The position numbers were made by a program, and so were the translations under genes. A model generated the notes under the pieces. The model worked only from the letters and a program-made list of their open reading frames with translations. It was not told the DNA's origin and ran no database searches. From Echinococcus granulosus (lineage: Eukaryota; Platyhelminthes; Cestoda; Cyclophyllidea; Taeniidae), in NCBI RefSeq assembly GCF_000524195.1, contig NW_020170421.1, positions 72,500-136,499 of the forward strand: 64,000 nt of DNA, given 5' to 3'. Of the stretch, positions 26,488 to 37,870 are shown one piece after another (positions within the stretch are counted from its first letter, which is position 1; every line of letters starts with the position of its first letter).

Positions 26488-28015
26488 GTAAGTTCTATTC
26501 TCAGATGTTTCAATATTTTAGAGTTTCTTTTTTGCGTCAAAAAGTTGATCATTTTTTATCCATTTACATCAAAACTAATTATCTCCTGCTCGAAACTATC
26601 TCTTGTTATCTTAGGTGCATTCTTTTCCTACTGAACTAAATTACAGTTGACTGATTTGTCACCTCGGGTTTTTCTGTCAGTTATAAGACCTTGCTCTTTC
26701 TCTAAGGTGACACAGAATGGGCTAATAAAAATTTGATTTCATGGAAAACGTTTTTGAAGTGAAAGCAGGTTTATTCATGGAACCCTATCTGTTCAGTCAA
26801 AATAACATTTGTAGAATTAATGTTTGTTCTTTTTCAACAAATCCCACTGCTTAAATTCTTTTGCCTCGATTATTTGACAAATTAAGTTTCCCCTTGCCAT
26901 CCCAATTTTAATTTGTATTAACAGCAGTCAGTCAACTTACGTAGCAGCATTTGACTGGGGAAGCTTTTGAATATACTTTAGTGATGGTAAAACAGTTCGT
27001 CTACCGGTCAAACATGCTGGTCATCTTATTTTAGATGTAAACTACGCTAACGTACAAATTATTTGCCCTCATCATGCCTAACACTTACATCTATAAGATA
27101 ATACGTTATACGTTTCTGCAAAATTCTAATATCATTTTTGAAAAGAGCAGCCATTTTTTTCGAAATTGCAATTATTATAAAATTTGTTCACGTGACCGTA
27201 GTAATAGGACACAACTGCGTGCTACTTTAAATTGATCGATACAACCAGGTTTATGGCTTCATCATCGCTTCAAGTAGTTAAAACAACAGCTTTACTTCCG
27301 GCTTAAGTAGGCTAAGAAGGTGAATTACAAAACTTAAGTAACTCTTGCCTTTATCTCACAACTTATTATTAGTTTTAAAGTGCATTGTTATTGCCTGATA
27401 TATGCATATATGAGTTTGCAACTTGGGCGTTTTGATTTCTCACAATTCAGTTATCACTTTTGTCCCAACTAGCTTATCGTAAAAATGTGTAAAAAATGAG
27501 TTTTCAAGAATTAAACTGTAAGTATTTTTTGTTCAGTGCTGTAAAACTCATCCTGATACCGTGCCAAAATTACAAAAAATAGTTATAGCCACTGCATTTT
27601 GCCGCAAAAGAACAAATGCCTGTTTACCAAAAAATTTGAATAATTGGCATTATTTGATTTTACTTCCTAAGTCAACACCTGCATTTTGAAAAGCACCCAA
27701 TAAAAAGTAGAGCATACCGTATTGACAAAGACTCAGTCTACTTTAGAAAAGGTAAAATAAATTTCATTGTGGATTGATGTGAGCAAATCACCACTGCCCA
27801 AATTTAAAAATAAACAATTTGTTAAATAATGGTTTAAAAAAAGAATTAAAGTCCAATTACTTGTAAATTAAAAGTAATTTATTGCATCCGATGCATCCAA
27901 TATCGCTTCAACTCGAAACAATTAAATCGTGGGTACTTGAAAAAAAAAATGAGAATCACAAAAATAAAAAAGTATGGGAAATAGTGGCAAAGAAGTACGC
28001 ATTCATCAAATAAAG
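26488..28015 (+). other. Intron 1 (3' boundary uncertain)
   Basis: About 1.5 kb of AT-rich, stop-dense sequence between a clear GTAAGT donor at 26488 and the start of the long open frame of exon 2. The frame of exon 2 is closed upstream by TAG at 27982-27984. Of the AG dinucleotides after that stop, the one at 28014-28015 gives the phase required by exon 1, but it lacks a good pyrimidine tract, so a small unseen exon in this interval is possible. Confidence 0.5.
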
Positions 28016-30274
28016 TAAGAGCACAAACAATTTCAATAAGTTCTTACCAAAAATTGAAAATTGACGTAAATGTGCATAACCCAGCAGGAACTAGTAAACA
28101 CATGCAAAAAAATTCAATTTTAGAAAAAGGAAGTGGTGACGAAAAACTAGACTTTAACAAAGGGATTCCTAAAGCAGGAATAAATAAAATGGAAAAAGAA
28201 GGACAAGGAGAAAAGAGGGTAAAAGATCAAAGGGAAGACATAACCAAGAAAGACGTAATTGAAATAAAAGAAAAAGATATCAGGACACCACAATTCGACT
28301 TTCGAATAAAAGAACATGGCAAATATGAAGGAAATGAAAGCGCAGAAAGGAAAAGAAACAATGAAACAACAAAATGTAAAGCAGAAGCAGACGAAGAACA
28401 AAGTGAAAACAGATCAGCAAAAGTACGAAAACATCAAAAGAAATTGAAAGGCTTCAATATGCCACAGATAAAAATAAAAAGCAAAGTAAAAACGCCACAT
28501 GAGGAAATAAAGGCGCCGATGGCAAAGAAAAAAGATGTGTCCAATGAAGAAGTGAAGACGGCGGAGGGTCTAAAAGATGTCGGCATGCCTGTGGCAGATG
28601 CGCACGCCGATGTAGACGGGAATGTTGTTGGTGGAAAGGAGAAGATACCCTCCTTTAAGGTAAAAGTGCCAAAGCCACATATGAAGGTGGACGGGAAGGT
28701 TGAGGCAGANNNNNNNNNNNNNNNNNNNNNNNNNNNNNNNNNNNNNNNNNNNNNNNNNNNNNNNNNNNNNNNNNNNNNNNNNNNNNNNNNNNNNNNNNNN
28801 NNNNNNNNNGGGATGCCAGAGGACCAGTTAGTTGCCGGCTTGCGTAATTTGGGATCTGTTTCTCTCTTTTGCGATCCCCGTTTAGATGAAATAAGTCCCT
28901 CCTCATCTGTTGGTGCTGGTGTCACAGGAAGTGTTCCTTCGAAACCTTGTCGTCAGTTTTTAGATTTAAGCAATGGCGCCGTTTCTCGCGAGAAAAATAT
29001 TACTGTTATTGATGATTTACCGGGCGTTCCTTCTATCGCCTTTGATTTACCTTCTGGAAAATTTGGTCTTATTTCCGCTACTCCTTCCCCGAACGAAGCG
29101 GAAATTCTTTGTGAACCTCGGTTTTCGTCTGAAATTAATTCCTCATCTGATATGACTGCCTCGGAATTAGAAAGCTCTTCTCAGAGTGGAAGCCTGCCCA
29201 TCTCACCACGCGACTTTTACGCGCATTCAACCACCCCCGAGTTCAAGCGCCCCTCGGGCGTAGAGACTATTGATGAAGAATGTTCTGGCACAGCAGAGAG
29301 AAAAAAGAGTGAGAAAAATATGCTTGATTGGTTCCGTTTAAGCTGGCGTCGAACTAAGCGACGCAGATCAGGTGTTAGTACTTCGAGTGGAGTGGAAGAT
29401 GGGCGTTCCTTGTCCAACACGGGTAGGCGGAGACCAAAGCCGTTAAAACATAAAAAAACTACTGTCCAAAACACCGCCGTCACCCTTATTACTTCCACCC
29501 CTGTGGAAGATGAGGATTTGGGTATTCAAGCTGATGTTGTTCCAACTACCCAACTCTCCGTGTCTTCACCAAGGTCCAAGTATCAACGATCCGAAGAAAA
29601 GAATGCTGAACCCGCATTACCAATGGAGGCAGAAGTGCTTTGGGCTGAACAGAAAACTGCTGAATTTCCCGTCGGATTTTCAAACACACGCGGCTCGACG
29701 AAGACCAAATGTAAAAAGAGGTCCACAAAACCCACCAAACCAGACCAACCACTGATCAAAGATGAGCCTAATGCGTCAACTCCTCGACTACGTAAATCGA
29801 GTGGCAGTCTAACCAGTGAACGTCTGCAACGCCAAACTTGGCATCATCCTGAAGTAGCGATTAGTCCAATCATCGATGCGAACAGTCGTACGCCACCAAA
29901 ATCTCCACTTTCTCCCCGACTAGATGATGATATCTCGGAGTGGTTTTCACATGCCTACCGATCTCACTATGCTGATACTTCACCGTTGCGAAAACCACGG
30001 CCCTGGAGTACGCTAGATTTTCCGCCTCAAAACTGCACCTTCCTTAATGATGACCATCTCTTCCCGTACTCCATCACACCAACAAAGTTACCAAGCTGTC
30101 GTTGGAAGAGTGATAAGGAGTATGACGTTCCCTACATAGATGATGATGCGCTGCCCTTGGACGAACCAGAGTGGGCGCTTGGAGAATCTCGGAGAACACT
30201 AACTCTAACTTCTGCTGATGCCGATTTCTGGCGCACTGCAATTGCCGAGGAAGAGAGGAGTGAAGCATCCGGTG
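28016..30274 (+). CDS. Exon 2: Lys-rich AHNAK-like repeat region, assembly gap, then acidic/Ser-rich region
   Basis: A single frame is open from 27985 to 30351, apart from the N gap at 28710-28809. There is no ATG near the start (the first candidate, at 28054, is TTG), so the frame must be entered by splicing; 28016 fits exon 1 in phase. Before the gap the protein is Lys/Glu-rich and then turns into text like AHNAK repeats: NMPQIKIKSKVKTP near 28458 and IPSFKVKVPKPHMKVDGKVE ending at the gap. After the gap it changes to Ser/Pro/acidic sequence with a basic cluster, WRRTKRRRSG, near 29344, and several SP/TP sites (TPPKSPLSPR near 29890). The frame across the gap is not assured because the gap length is arbitrary. 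The 3' end is set at donor GTAGGT at 30275, phase 1; read-through stops at 30354. AHNAK proteins are giant scaffolds at the cell cortex. Orthology here is a tentative inference from one repeat-like segment. Confidence 0.65.
28710..28809. other. Assembly gap (100 N)
   Basis: Exactly 100 N, the usual placeholder for a gap of unknown size. It falls inside exon 2, directly after AHNAK-like repeat text, as expected if a tandem coding repeat array collapsed or stopped assembly. The true coding length is therefore unknown. Confidence 0.95.
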
Positions 30275-30365
30275 GTAGGTCTCAAATTGTCTTCCACCTT
30301 AAATTGCATAATAATATAACTTTTAATGTGTTGACTATATTTGGAAATTTATGAACTATTTTTAG
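30275..30365 (+). other. Short intron 2 (91 bp)
   Basis: Donor GTAGGT at 30275 and acceptor CTATTTTTAG ending at 30365. AT-rich (ATAATATAACTTTTAATG), with in-frame stop TGA at 30352. Both flanking exons are phase 1, so it is phase-consistent. Confidence 0.6.
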
Positions 30366-30488
30366 AAAGTGGATGGGGTTCAAAGCGACATTTAAAGAAG
30401 TGCAGAAGTCTAGTACCCTACCACTTCAAGGAGAAGAACAGAGTCCAGCCTAGTCGAACACCCAGATTAGTAAAACCCCCGGTCGAAG
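30366..30488 (+). CDS. Exon 3: short basic exon
   Basis: With the split codon from exon 2 completed (G|AA, Glu), 40 further codons are open. They read SGWGSKRHLKKC, then RSLVPYHFKEKNRV, then QPSRTPRLVKPPVEG, a basic, Pro-containing stretch in keeping with the rest of the protein. It ends at donor GTACAG at 30489, phase 1. Reading past that donor reaches a TGA about nine codons later, so an alternative is that the protein ends here. I prefer splicing because the next exon joins in phase. Confidence 0.5.
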
Positions 30489-30779
30489 GTACAGATCAGT
30501 TTTCGAAAAGAGCTTGAAACAACGCACCATCAGGAAACGCCACAGACTCATTACTATGCAGTCAGGGAAACCCTTTCATGGCTAAGGTATGTCACCATTT
30601 TTTGTCGTTTTGTCTTCTTTTGTAAATTGCCTGTGTATTCACTAAAGCGTGCACACTAGCGATGAATCAGTGTACACACGTGGAGGTCAGGGATGACCCA
30701 ATGACCTCGAGAGAAACAAGGTCATAAGTAGTCGCAGAATAATATTTTATGGTCGTCAACATTTCGCGTTTTCTTACAG
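30489..30779 (+). other. Intron 3
   Basis: Donor GTACAG at 30489 and a good acceptor, GCGTTTTCTTACAG, ending at 30779. AT-rich with stops in all frames. Phase 1 on both sides. Confidence 0.5.
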
Positions 30780-30868
30780 GGGCCCCTTTCGAAATCCCAT
30801 TCGCGCACCCTTATCCAAGTCATCCAGCAAACGCTAATCTTTCGATCAGACTGCCGAAAAAGTTGATG
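30780..30868 (+). CDS. Exon 4 (3' end uncertain; could run to 31021 or to the TAA at 31046)
   Basis: After the acceptor at 30779 the in-phase frame reads APFEIPFAHPYPSHPANANL and then SIRLPKKLM, plausible coding text. A donor GTAAAT at 30869 ends it in phase 0. The frame remains open beyond that: a stronger donor, GTAAGT, lies at 31022 after an AAA codon, and a TAA closes the frame at 31046-31048. The sequence from about 30955 on is TGTGCGTGCG-like and looks less coding. No AATAAA polyadenylation signal is evident nearby, so the gene may continue in exons I cannot resolve. Confidence 0.4.
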
Positions 30869-31048
30869 GTAAATGAATTTTCTTTTGCAAAGGTGTTCCA
30901 TCAAGTTGCTGGACCTGAACATGTACATACTTCTGAATTCCGCATGACTGTATGCTTATATGTGCGTGCGTGGATTTGTGCGGAACTGCAAGTCTTTCCT
31001 CCTAATGTTAACAGCAGCAAAGTAAGTGACTGGAAAGAGGCACGTTAA

Positions 31049-32029
31049 CGCAACGAAATACCTCATGCAACCATCCCTGTGTACAAAGAATGTCATCCCG
31101 ACAGAGTCCTCCTCCTCTTCTTCAAAATTAGGGTTTTCACATACTGTGGTCATTTTCCCAACCCAATTCCCTCCCCCCTCTCCTCTCCTTTTTACCTTCA
31201 AAATTCAAGCTCCGCCTCTAACAGAGATAATTGACAGTGCTATCATTATTTCCTTAACCAATGGATACCCATGAACATGGCTTCACAGTGCGCGCATGCA
31301 TTAGCCCTACTCTTTTACCTTGTACACAGACTATACAACTAACAATCATTTCAAGGTGCTCGGCTCTTCCCCTTCCACACCCCCCCCAAAAAACCCTTCC
31401 TATCCCATCCCCTTCCCATATATTTCGGCTTTTGCTTACTTTGTCTAATTTGCGCTATAATAATGATGGTGGTGATCCCTTGTTTAATATCCTATTATGT
31501 TCGTCATTATGGATGGTTCCAGTTAAACTAAATGAGACTTCTTGAATATTAACGGTTGAGGTCTCTCTGGCCTGTGTAATGTTAATATCTCCCATTTCTC
31601 TGAGTAGGTTACGCAGATTGTAGGAACGTCTAAGTCATTACTGCTGGAGTTATTAGACACAAATTTCTTGGAAATTAACTGGGTTGTCTCCAAGGTTCGG
31701 CTGCCGCAAAACATACACATGCCAAGTAATTTGTGCAAGGAATGCTTGCACCTGCAGAAATGGGTCTACCCTTGTTTTAGAATACAATAATTTATTAGAA
31801 AACGAATCTCTTTGACAAGTCAGCAAAGAAGGGTAGATTCCTTTACTATTCAGTTGTCGGCATTCACTATTTTGCGAAGTTATTTAAAATGACGTAACGC
31901 TGATGGAATAATGGTATTTCTGTTTCATAAGAAGCATTGGGAATTTTTCGCTTCTGCTCTGGCTTTCGGTTCATCGCAACACTACATCTGCCTCAATCTC
32001 CATCTACCCACCCATTGGCTACGACGCAG
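31049..32029. other. Non-coding DNA downstream of, or intronic to, the gene
   Basis: No supported exon. There are pyrimidine-rich tracts at about 31168-31193 and 31376-31419. Short frames here are low-complexity and I see no recognisable protein. Confidence 0.5.
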
Positions 32030-32289
32030 CTAAGCCTCTGAAGCCCGTAGAGGGTATGACCCTGGCGTTTGAGGGTGTCGAAAGCATCCATAGCAGTGGG
32101 AGTCTTGCGCTTTTCGAGCTTAGTGTACTTGGCGAGAGGCGGATGACACTCCCCAGAAAAATCTTGAGCACACCGCAGGTCTCCTCGTGACCAGCTTAGA
32201 GACGCACTTTGTGCCACCACAACGTACCAGATATCGGATAGCTGGATTCGCAATACCATGAATGCTGTCACCCAATACCTTTGCTCATT
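32030..32289 (-). pseudogene. Histone H4 pseudogene, 5'-truncated and frameshifted
   Basis: Read on the minus strand, the segment matches histone H4 from about residue 34 to the C terminus, with frame changes. One frame gives KVLGDSIHGIANPAIRYLV (H4: KVLRDNIQGITKPAIRRLA). After shifts, another gives EKRKTPTAMDAFDTLKRQGH and TLYGLQR (H4: [27 protein letters not shown]). The nucleotide match extends through the stretch corresponding to RGVLKIFLENVIRD at about 32136-32172. Because H4 is nearly invariant in eukaryotes, the many substitutions (for example RR to CG changes and loss of YALK), at least two frameshifts and a missing N-terminal tail mean it is dead. No other histone gene is visible nearby, which suggests a dispersed or retro-copied orphon, not the remains of a histone cluster. 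Confidence 0.88.
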
Positions 32290-34300
32290 TGTTGAATTAC
32301 AGCTACATATTATTGATAGTCAATCACTTCGTTAATGTTGTCGGTTTTCTGTATTGTATCAACCCCAGGATAGAGTTCATGTTCAAAACCGAGGTAAATT
32401 TCAAAAGATCCCTACAAGGATTACAGAATCGAGACTCTTTTCATAGTGACAGGGATGAATGTCGACAAAAACAACGCAAACCACGATAACTGTCTACCCT
32501 AAAGGTCGCTTTGGCCTTGAATTTTCATCGCGAACTGTCAAGTCTTATTCACATAGGAATGGAGTTAATTTGTCAAGCTGATAAGTGTGATCACTCGAAT
32601 TCACAAGATTTACTAAAAGGTAAAGCTGCCAGCCTAATGCAAAATTAGGGATGGTTTTCACACAGGATATGTTGTGGTAGCGGGCCAAATTTACAACCTT
32701 CTGTTGACCATTGATGATGAAGGATGAGAAAAACAGCCTGCTTAGTACAATAATGTTTTTATTTCCTGTAAAAGTAAGAATTTATGTACAGCAAAAGTGG
32801 TGCCAATGTTTGCCCACGAACAGGTTATTCGCCTTCAAAACTGTCTTCTTTTCAAATGCACCATTATCCACTTAAGAAACTAAAATCAGATATTGTAAGC
32901 AAAAAATGGCTTCTTTTGAGGTGGTTTGTATGGTAATTTTAATCAAAGTTTGTTAACAACGATTTGGGAGCCAGAAATACAGGATCTGCGGATTGTGAAT
33001 GGGCAGTGATATTGGATTTTGTGAACATTGAAACGGCTGTATATTTCTTCGCCAAAATTTGTCAAAGATTGCTGAAACCGCACAGTAAAGGATGGATCTC
33101 GTGCAAAAAATGCAGATTTACAACGGATTTTGTTTCTTGACACACCCTCCGCCAGGGTCGCAAACTTGTCATACTCGGATTCCCTTTGCAAAACTTGGCT
33201 CAGCAGCCAAATGAGAGATTGTCCTGATCAAATCATAATAGGTAACTTGTTACGACAAATCGTGTAGGATTGTCATGATGAGATATTAATTACGTTTTTG
33301 ATTTACTGAATAGCAGAACTTTGAACGGAATATGAATTATATGAAACATGATGGTCAATATTTTGCTGAAGTCTAGCGGCGCGTGTTGGAGTTACAACTA
33401 TGAAACGCAATAGACTCGCATCATTGGGATGTATTTTAGGTCCTACGCGAATTTAAGCGTTTGAATGTTGCTGCCTAGTAGCAATAACATGAAACTAGGG
33501 GATAAGTAAAGGCTCTTTTCTTCATTCCGCAACATTCACCATGTATTTGTACCTCGGATTGATACAGCCTAGTGATTTAGTCAACTATTTTTGGTAATTT
33601 TAAAAAAGCACTCACTGTTATCCACAGTTTACAAAAAATAAATATATCTTTCAGTATACCATCAACTGCATTATATCAATGGCATAAGGTTTACGTTTTT
33701 GTGGCGCACATGCAGTAGGCAGTGGCAACACTTCGACTGGGTGTAACTTAGCACCACACCTCTTTGATATTACGTTGAAGGATTGGAGTAATTTTCAAGT
33801 CGAAACCCATTTAATTAAGTCGAATGGCACCGCCTTTATTCGTCTTCTGGAATAGCCACTTTTACGCCGCACATAAAGTGAAAAACTGCTTCTTTGTATA
33901 TCTTAGTTTATGAACACTTACCATTAAAGAAGGCAAATTTTATGCCAGGTGGACTTGTCACTACTTAACCTCATCTTCTGTCATCTGAGGCAAAGCATGC
34001 TCACCACGCACTCACAAACATTTGGCTACCTTTCGGGAGGTTTTGAGAATGCCTAAAAATATCTAAGGCTTTCCTCTAAATGCGTGTTTGAATCACGAGA
34101 ATACACATAAGTTAGATGTTATTGTAAACATCCTCACAAGCAGATCAATTTAGGTGGCAAAAATAGGAACATCAAAAAAATGAAAAGATATTACACTGCA
34201 TTTCCGTTGTGTAAATTTTATGCTAGCCAGATAGTGACTGTGGATAATGAGATAGTTCAAGTTATTTGAATAGTCACTTTAAATAACCCAACAATGCCAT
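32290..34300. other. Intergenic DNA with no recognised gene
   Basis: No family copy and no supported gene. An 82-codon minus-strand frame at 32943-33191 has balanced composition but no recognisable family and no splice context. Confidence 0.5.
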
Positions 34301-35332
34301 CCAGCTACCGGAGACTTCCCAGGAGAAAAAAAGGCAAAAATAGGGCAGAATATGCATTGCCGACACACGGTAGGGCTTGCAGACCACTGCTATGGCCCAA
34401 AAGCCGGGCCGCCTGACGGAGGTAAAATCGCAGAGCGTTAAGTGGCCTATTACCAAGGCCAAAATTAAAAAAAAAGATTAAAAGACTATATATTCTCTCC
34501 CTCCTTTTGAACGTCGTCTCCCAGTGATTCTCCTGGTCACTCAATCCCGTCGGCCATCAAAATTCATTCTGTACTGTAAGAAAAACACTCATGAATTAAC
34601 AGCGGCAGCCATGGAATTTCCATGCGAATAGGGAGGTACTTGACCACAACGTCGCTGATGGTTCTTGACAATTTCACTGGATCATAAGTTTCATCCTGTT
34701 TGGAAAATGTATTGAGGGAAGAGGAAATGTACAGGCTATCTGCATATCAATTGCTAGTCACTGGAAAACTGACCAAAAAGCAGTCATTTAATAAGGGGCG
34801 GCACTTTAAAATAGTTTCGTGGAGATAAAAGTCCACGTCTATTCCCCTTGTCACCTTGCTCTCACTTCAGTGCTGCCCAGCCATATCTGTATGGGTTCCA
34901 TCCAACAATTTGACAGATAGAGGTGGTACCGCATGTTCACTTGATTGACATCTTCATGCAAGCATAATAGATAACTGCATGACCAACTTTTTCGCGGTAA
35001 TTCACGAACACGGCAAGTGCTGCATTCCCTCAGAACGCTGCCGTGGGGTTGTTGCTGAAGGTAGAAGGCATTTCTAATCCGTTTCTTAAGGGTGTTCGCA
35101 GATTTTACCCATCAACAGCATATGCCTTTATTCTGTCAGAGTTTTATCACCTATTAGTAGAAATCAGGATAATTATCCTTAAAATAGGGTTTGTTTTCCA
35201 CTACCAGCAATGTGGTTTCCCCTAGACTTCCCTGAAGTTGAGAGAAGGCATATTACTAATGGCATGGTCTGGAGGTCACGCCTCCCAGCAGAAGTACAAC
35301 TGCGGAGTTATACAAAAAAATAAAGTATTGAA
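34301..35332 (+). mobile_element. TRIM-like element with both terminal repeats
   Basis: Left terminal repeat at about 34301-34490 (GAGACTTCCC near 34311, GGGCAGAATATGCATTGCC near 34344) and right terminal repeat at about 35211-35332, which begins TGTGG, keeps CTAGACTTCCCTGAAG and carries an internal deletion. The internal region (about 720 bp) has the family block CACTTCAGTGCTGCCCAGCC at 34863-34882 and GACATCTTCATGCA near 34947. Frames at 34274-34544 on the minus strand lie inside the left repeat and are not genes. Confidence 0.78.
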
Positions 35333-37870
35333 ATAGGGAAGTAAATCCGCCTGTCATGCGATATGTCAAAAATTAAAAGGCATTAGCAGGGAATTAGGCT
35401 ATATTTATGAAGCTGCTGATATACTTTTACAGCTGGGCTACCGCGCATTAATTTGGCAGGTGATAGCAATATCAAGGTTTGCAGATGATATATAAAGCTC
35501 TGTCTGGCCTTTTTCTAAAATTTCTTTGCTTCATATAACTTCTTTTGTGTACATTGAGCTTAACATTTCGGCTTGTCTGCTATTTCTTCTTTTTTCTTTT
35601 TTTCCGGATTTAATTCTGAATATTTGTAATTCCATCGAACTCTTCTAGATTTGTCGCAGTTTTAATTTATCTTTTAATGCCTATCCAAATGCTCAATTTC
35701 TTTATGAAAGTGCAGGAACATTCACATTTATTATGGCATTTCGCCTATGTGGTGACCAGTCCTTTGATATCAAGTAATCGAATCAACTATTATACCTCCT
35801 TACTTGACGAAGTAGTCGTAGTCATTTGAAAAGGGAACAACGCATCATCTCGGAAATGCATAAGAGGCAACCGTGGTTATTTAAGTCCTCGTTCGCCTTA
35901 AAGTACATCCACTGATTCTGTAAACCCTTATGGTTTCCTTTGCGCATTCAATTCGTAAAGAAAGCGGTACGAAAAGCTCTCATTCCTAGCATTCTTTTGA
36001 GCGTAGCACCGATGGAACTTGTGAGGTCAGTCAGTTTGTTAGCAATTCTTGTAAATAAAAGTACATCGAATTTACTTGTTTAACTGTGTTGGTATGGAAA
36101 TTTTTCCAGTAACTTTAAAACATTTTATCACTACGATTTCCACCCTCTCCTTCTTTGGAGCCATAATGGGGTGCAAATATGGTCGAATATTCTTTATTGA
36201 GGTGGTAGTGAATAAGAACACCTCGTGAATTGAATGAGTTGAAGGTAACGTTTTGCAAAATGAACAAAGGATCCCATAATATGGGCCATTTCAATGCCCC
36301 ACATTATTATCACCTCCACGCCATCTGTCATGTTTGTCACCTATTTTGGCGATCTTGCTTACTTTGCAATTGTAACATTTTTTTTACACTGATATGTTAA
36401 TCACAGCATAAGAATTCCAGCCCTCCGTTTTTTACAAACTTTTCTACTTATCTACTTTAGTTTATTCTGGCACAGTACTCGACTGACAACCGCAATGTTT
36501 ACCGACTTGCTATGACGTGTGCACCTTTTTTATCGCCTGCCATATATTAACTTTTCTTATGCACTAAATGCGGATTAACTACGCGGTATAAAAGTCTATC
36601 TATATTAAAGCATGGTAAAAAAGTTAAAATTTGGAGTTTAACATATGTTTCTCGAACAGTAATTCACAAAACCACAGTTTTTTCGACAAGATTTTGAAAG
36701 TCTTGACAATCTTGCCATCAAGGGATAGCTTTGTTCGCACTCTTTGAACTTCTGCGAAAAATACTTCAAAGCAAGTAAATGAACGAAAAAAATCTTTATC
36801 TCTAACTTATTTAAAAAACCCAAGCTTTGCATCCTAATTTGGACTCTGTAGAGAGATTTGCTATAGTTCTAGTATTTGTAGCTTCGGTACAAAAGAAAAA
36901 CCAAGACACTTTTAAATCCCTATTAGTATGCTTTCGAATCAACAATTTAGCAAGCAAATTGTGCCGTTCTCAGTAAATTTATCTAAATTCAGACCTTTGA
37001 CTGAGATGGCCCTCTTCTAACCGAGGCAGTGAAAGATGCCCATTGAAACACAAATGCCACCAATACCATACTTGATGCCTATTCCTCTTTTGCTACCAGG
37101 GTCCATAAACGAATTTGTTCCTCTTCTTTGATTCTGGACAAAAGTGATCACCCTGTCAAGTAGTGCAAGAGATCACATGAACTAGAATTCAGCATTTGGA
37201 ATTAAGTTTTGATCCACAGTGTGCAAATTATTGTGTAATACTTAAGTACGATAGAAATGCTTAGTGCTCAAATATCAGACCTAGGGTTTTTCTTTGTTCA
37301 ATTGAGAGTTGAAATGAACTCCCGATACTGCCATTTGGGAGTAATAGGAACATACTCAGATAATAAGAAGTGCTTTATTAAAAAGCTCTAGGAATACATG
37401 TCTTGCTAGAGGAGAATAAGTTCTCTCTCACTTTCTCATGGAACCTTGAGTACCGCAATTCTCACAAGCATCTGATGTGAAGGTGATGAATAAACAGCAC
37501 AGTTATTCACCTACACATTTGCCGTTCCTCTAAATCAAATCATGTTTTTGGATAGGGAGCCCTAAGTACCTCACGGTACTTTGAATTTTTTAAATCGTAT
37601 TGAAAAACCAAATCTATATTAGGGCAAACTTTCTTGTTTTAGTTTTCTGCACTCTCTGTGGAAATGTGCCATTAATCTGTTGATGTAATGGTAATTTTTT
37701 GTAGGGTTGGTAAACAATTTTACTGGCGTCTCTGGCGTCATTTAAGGAAGAGGACCAGAGAATGGCTAATTCGCCCCAATAGTAGATAGCTTCTAAATTC
37801 TACTACTGGAGCTTATTTTGCACCGATGAAGGTGACGACGTATCATCCTCATGTATATCTGGGAATGTTG
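35333..37870. other. Intergenic DNA with no recognised gene
   Basis: AT-rich, with a pyrimidine-rich stretch near 35585-35607. No supported gene, RNA gene or family copy. Confidence 0.5.

Noticed and set aside
28054..28056. TTG as start codon of the long frame at 28054-30354
   Set aside because: TTG is not a normal eukaryotic start. The frame is open further upstream to 27985, and the exon fits as a continuation of exon 1 by splicing.
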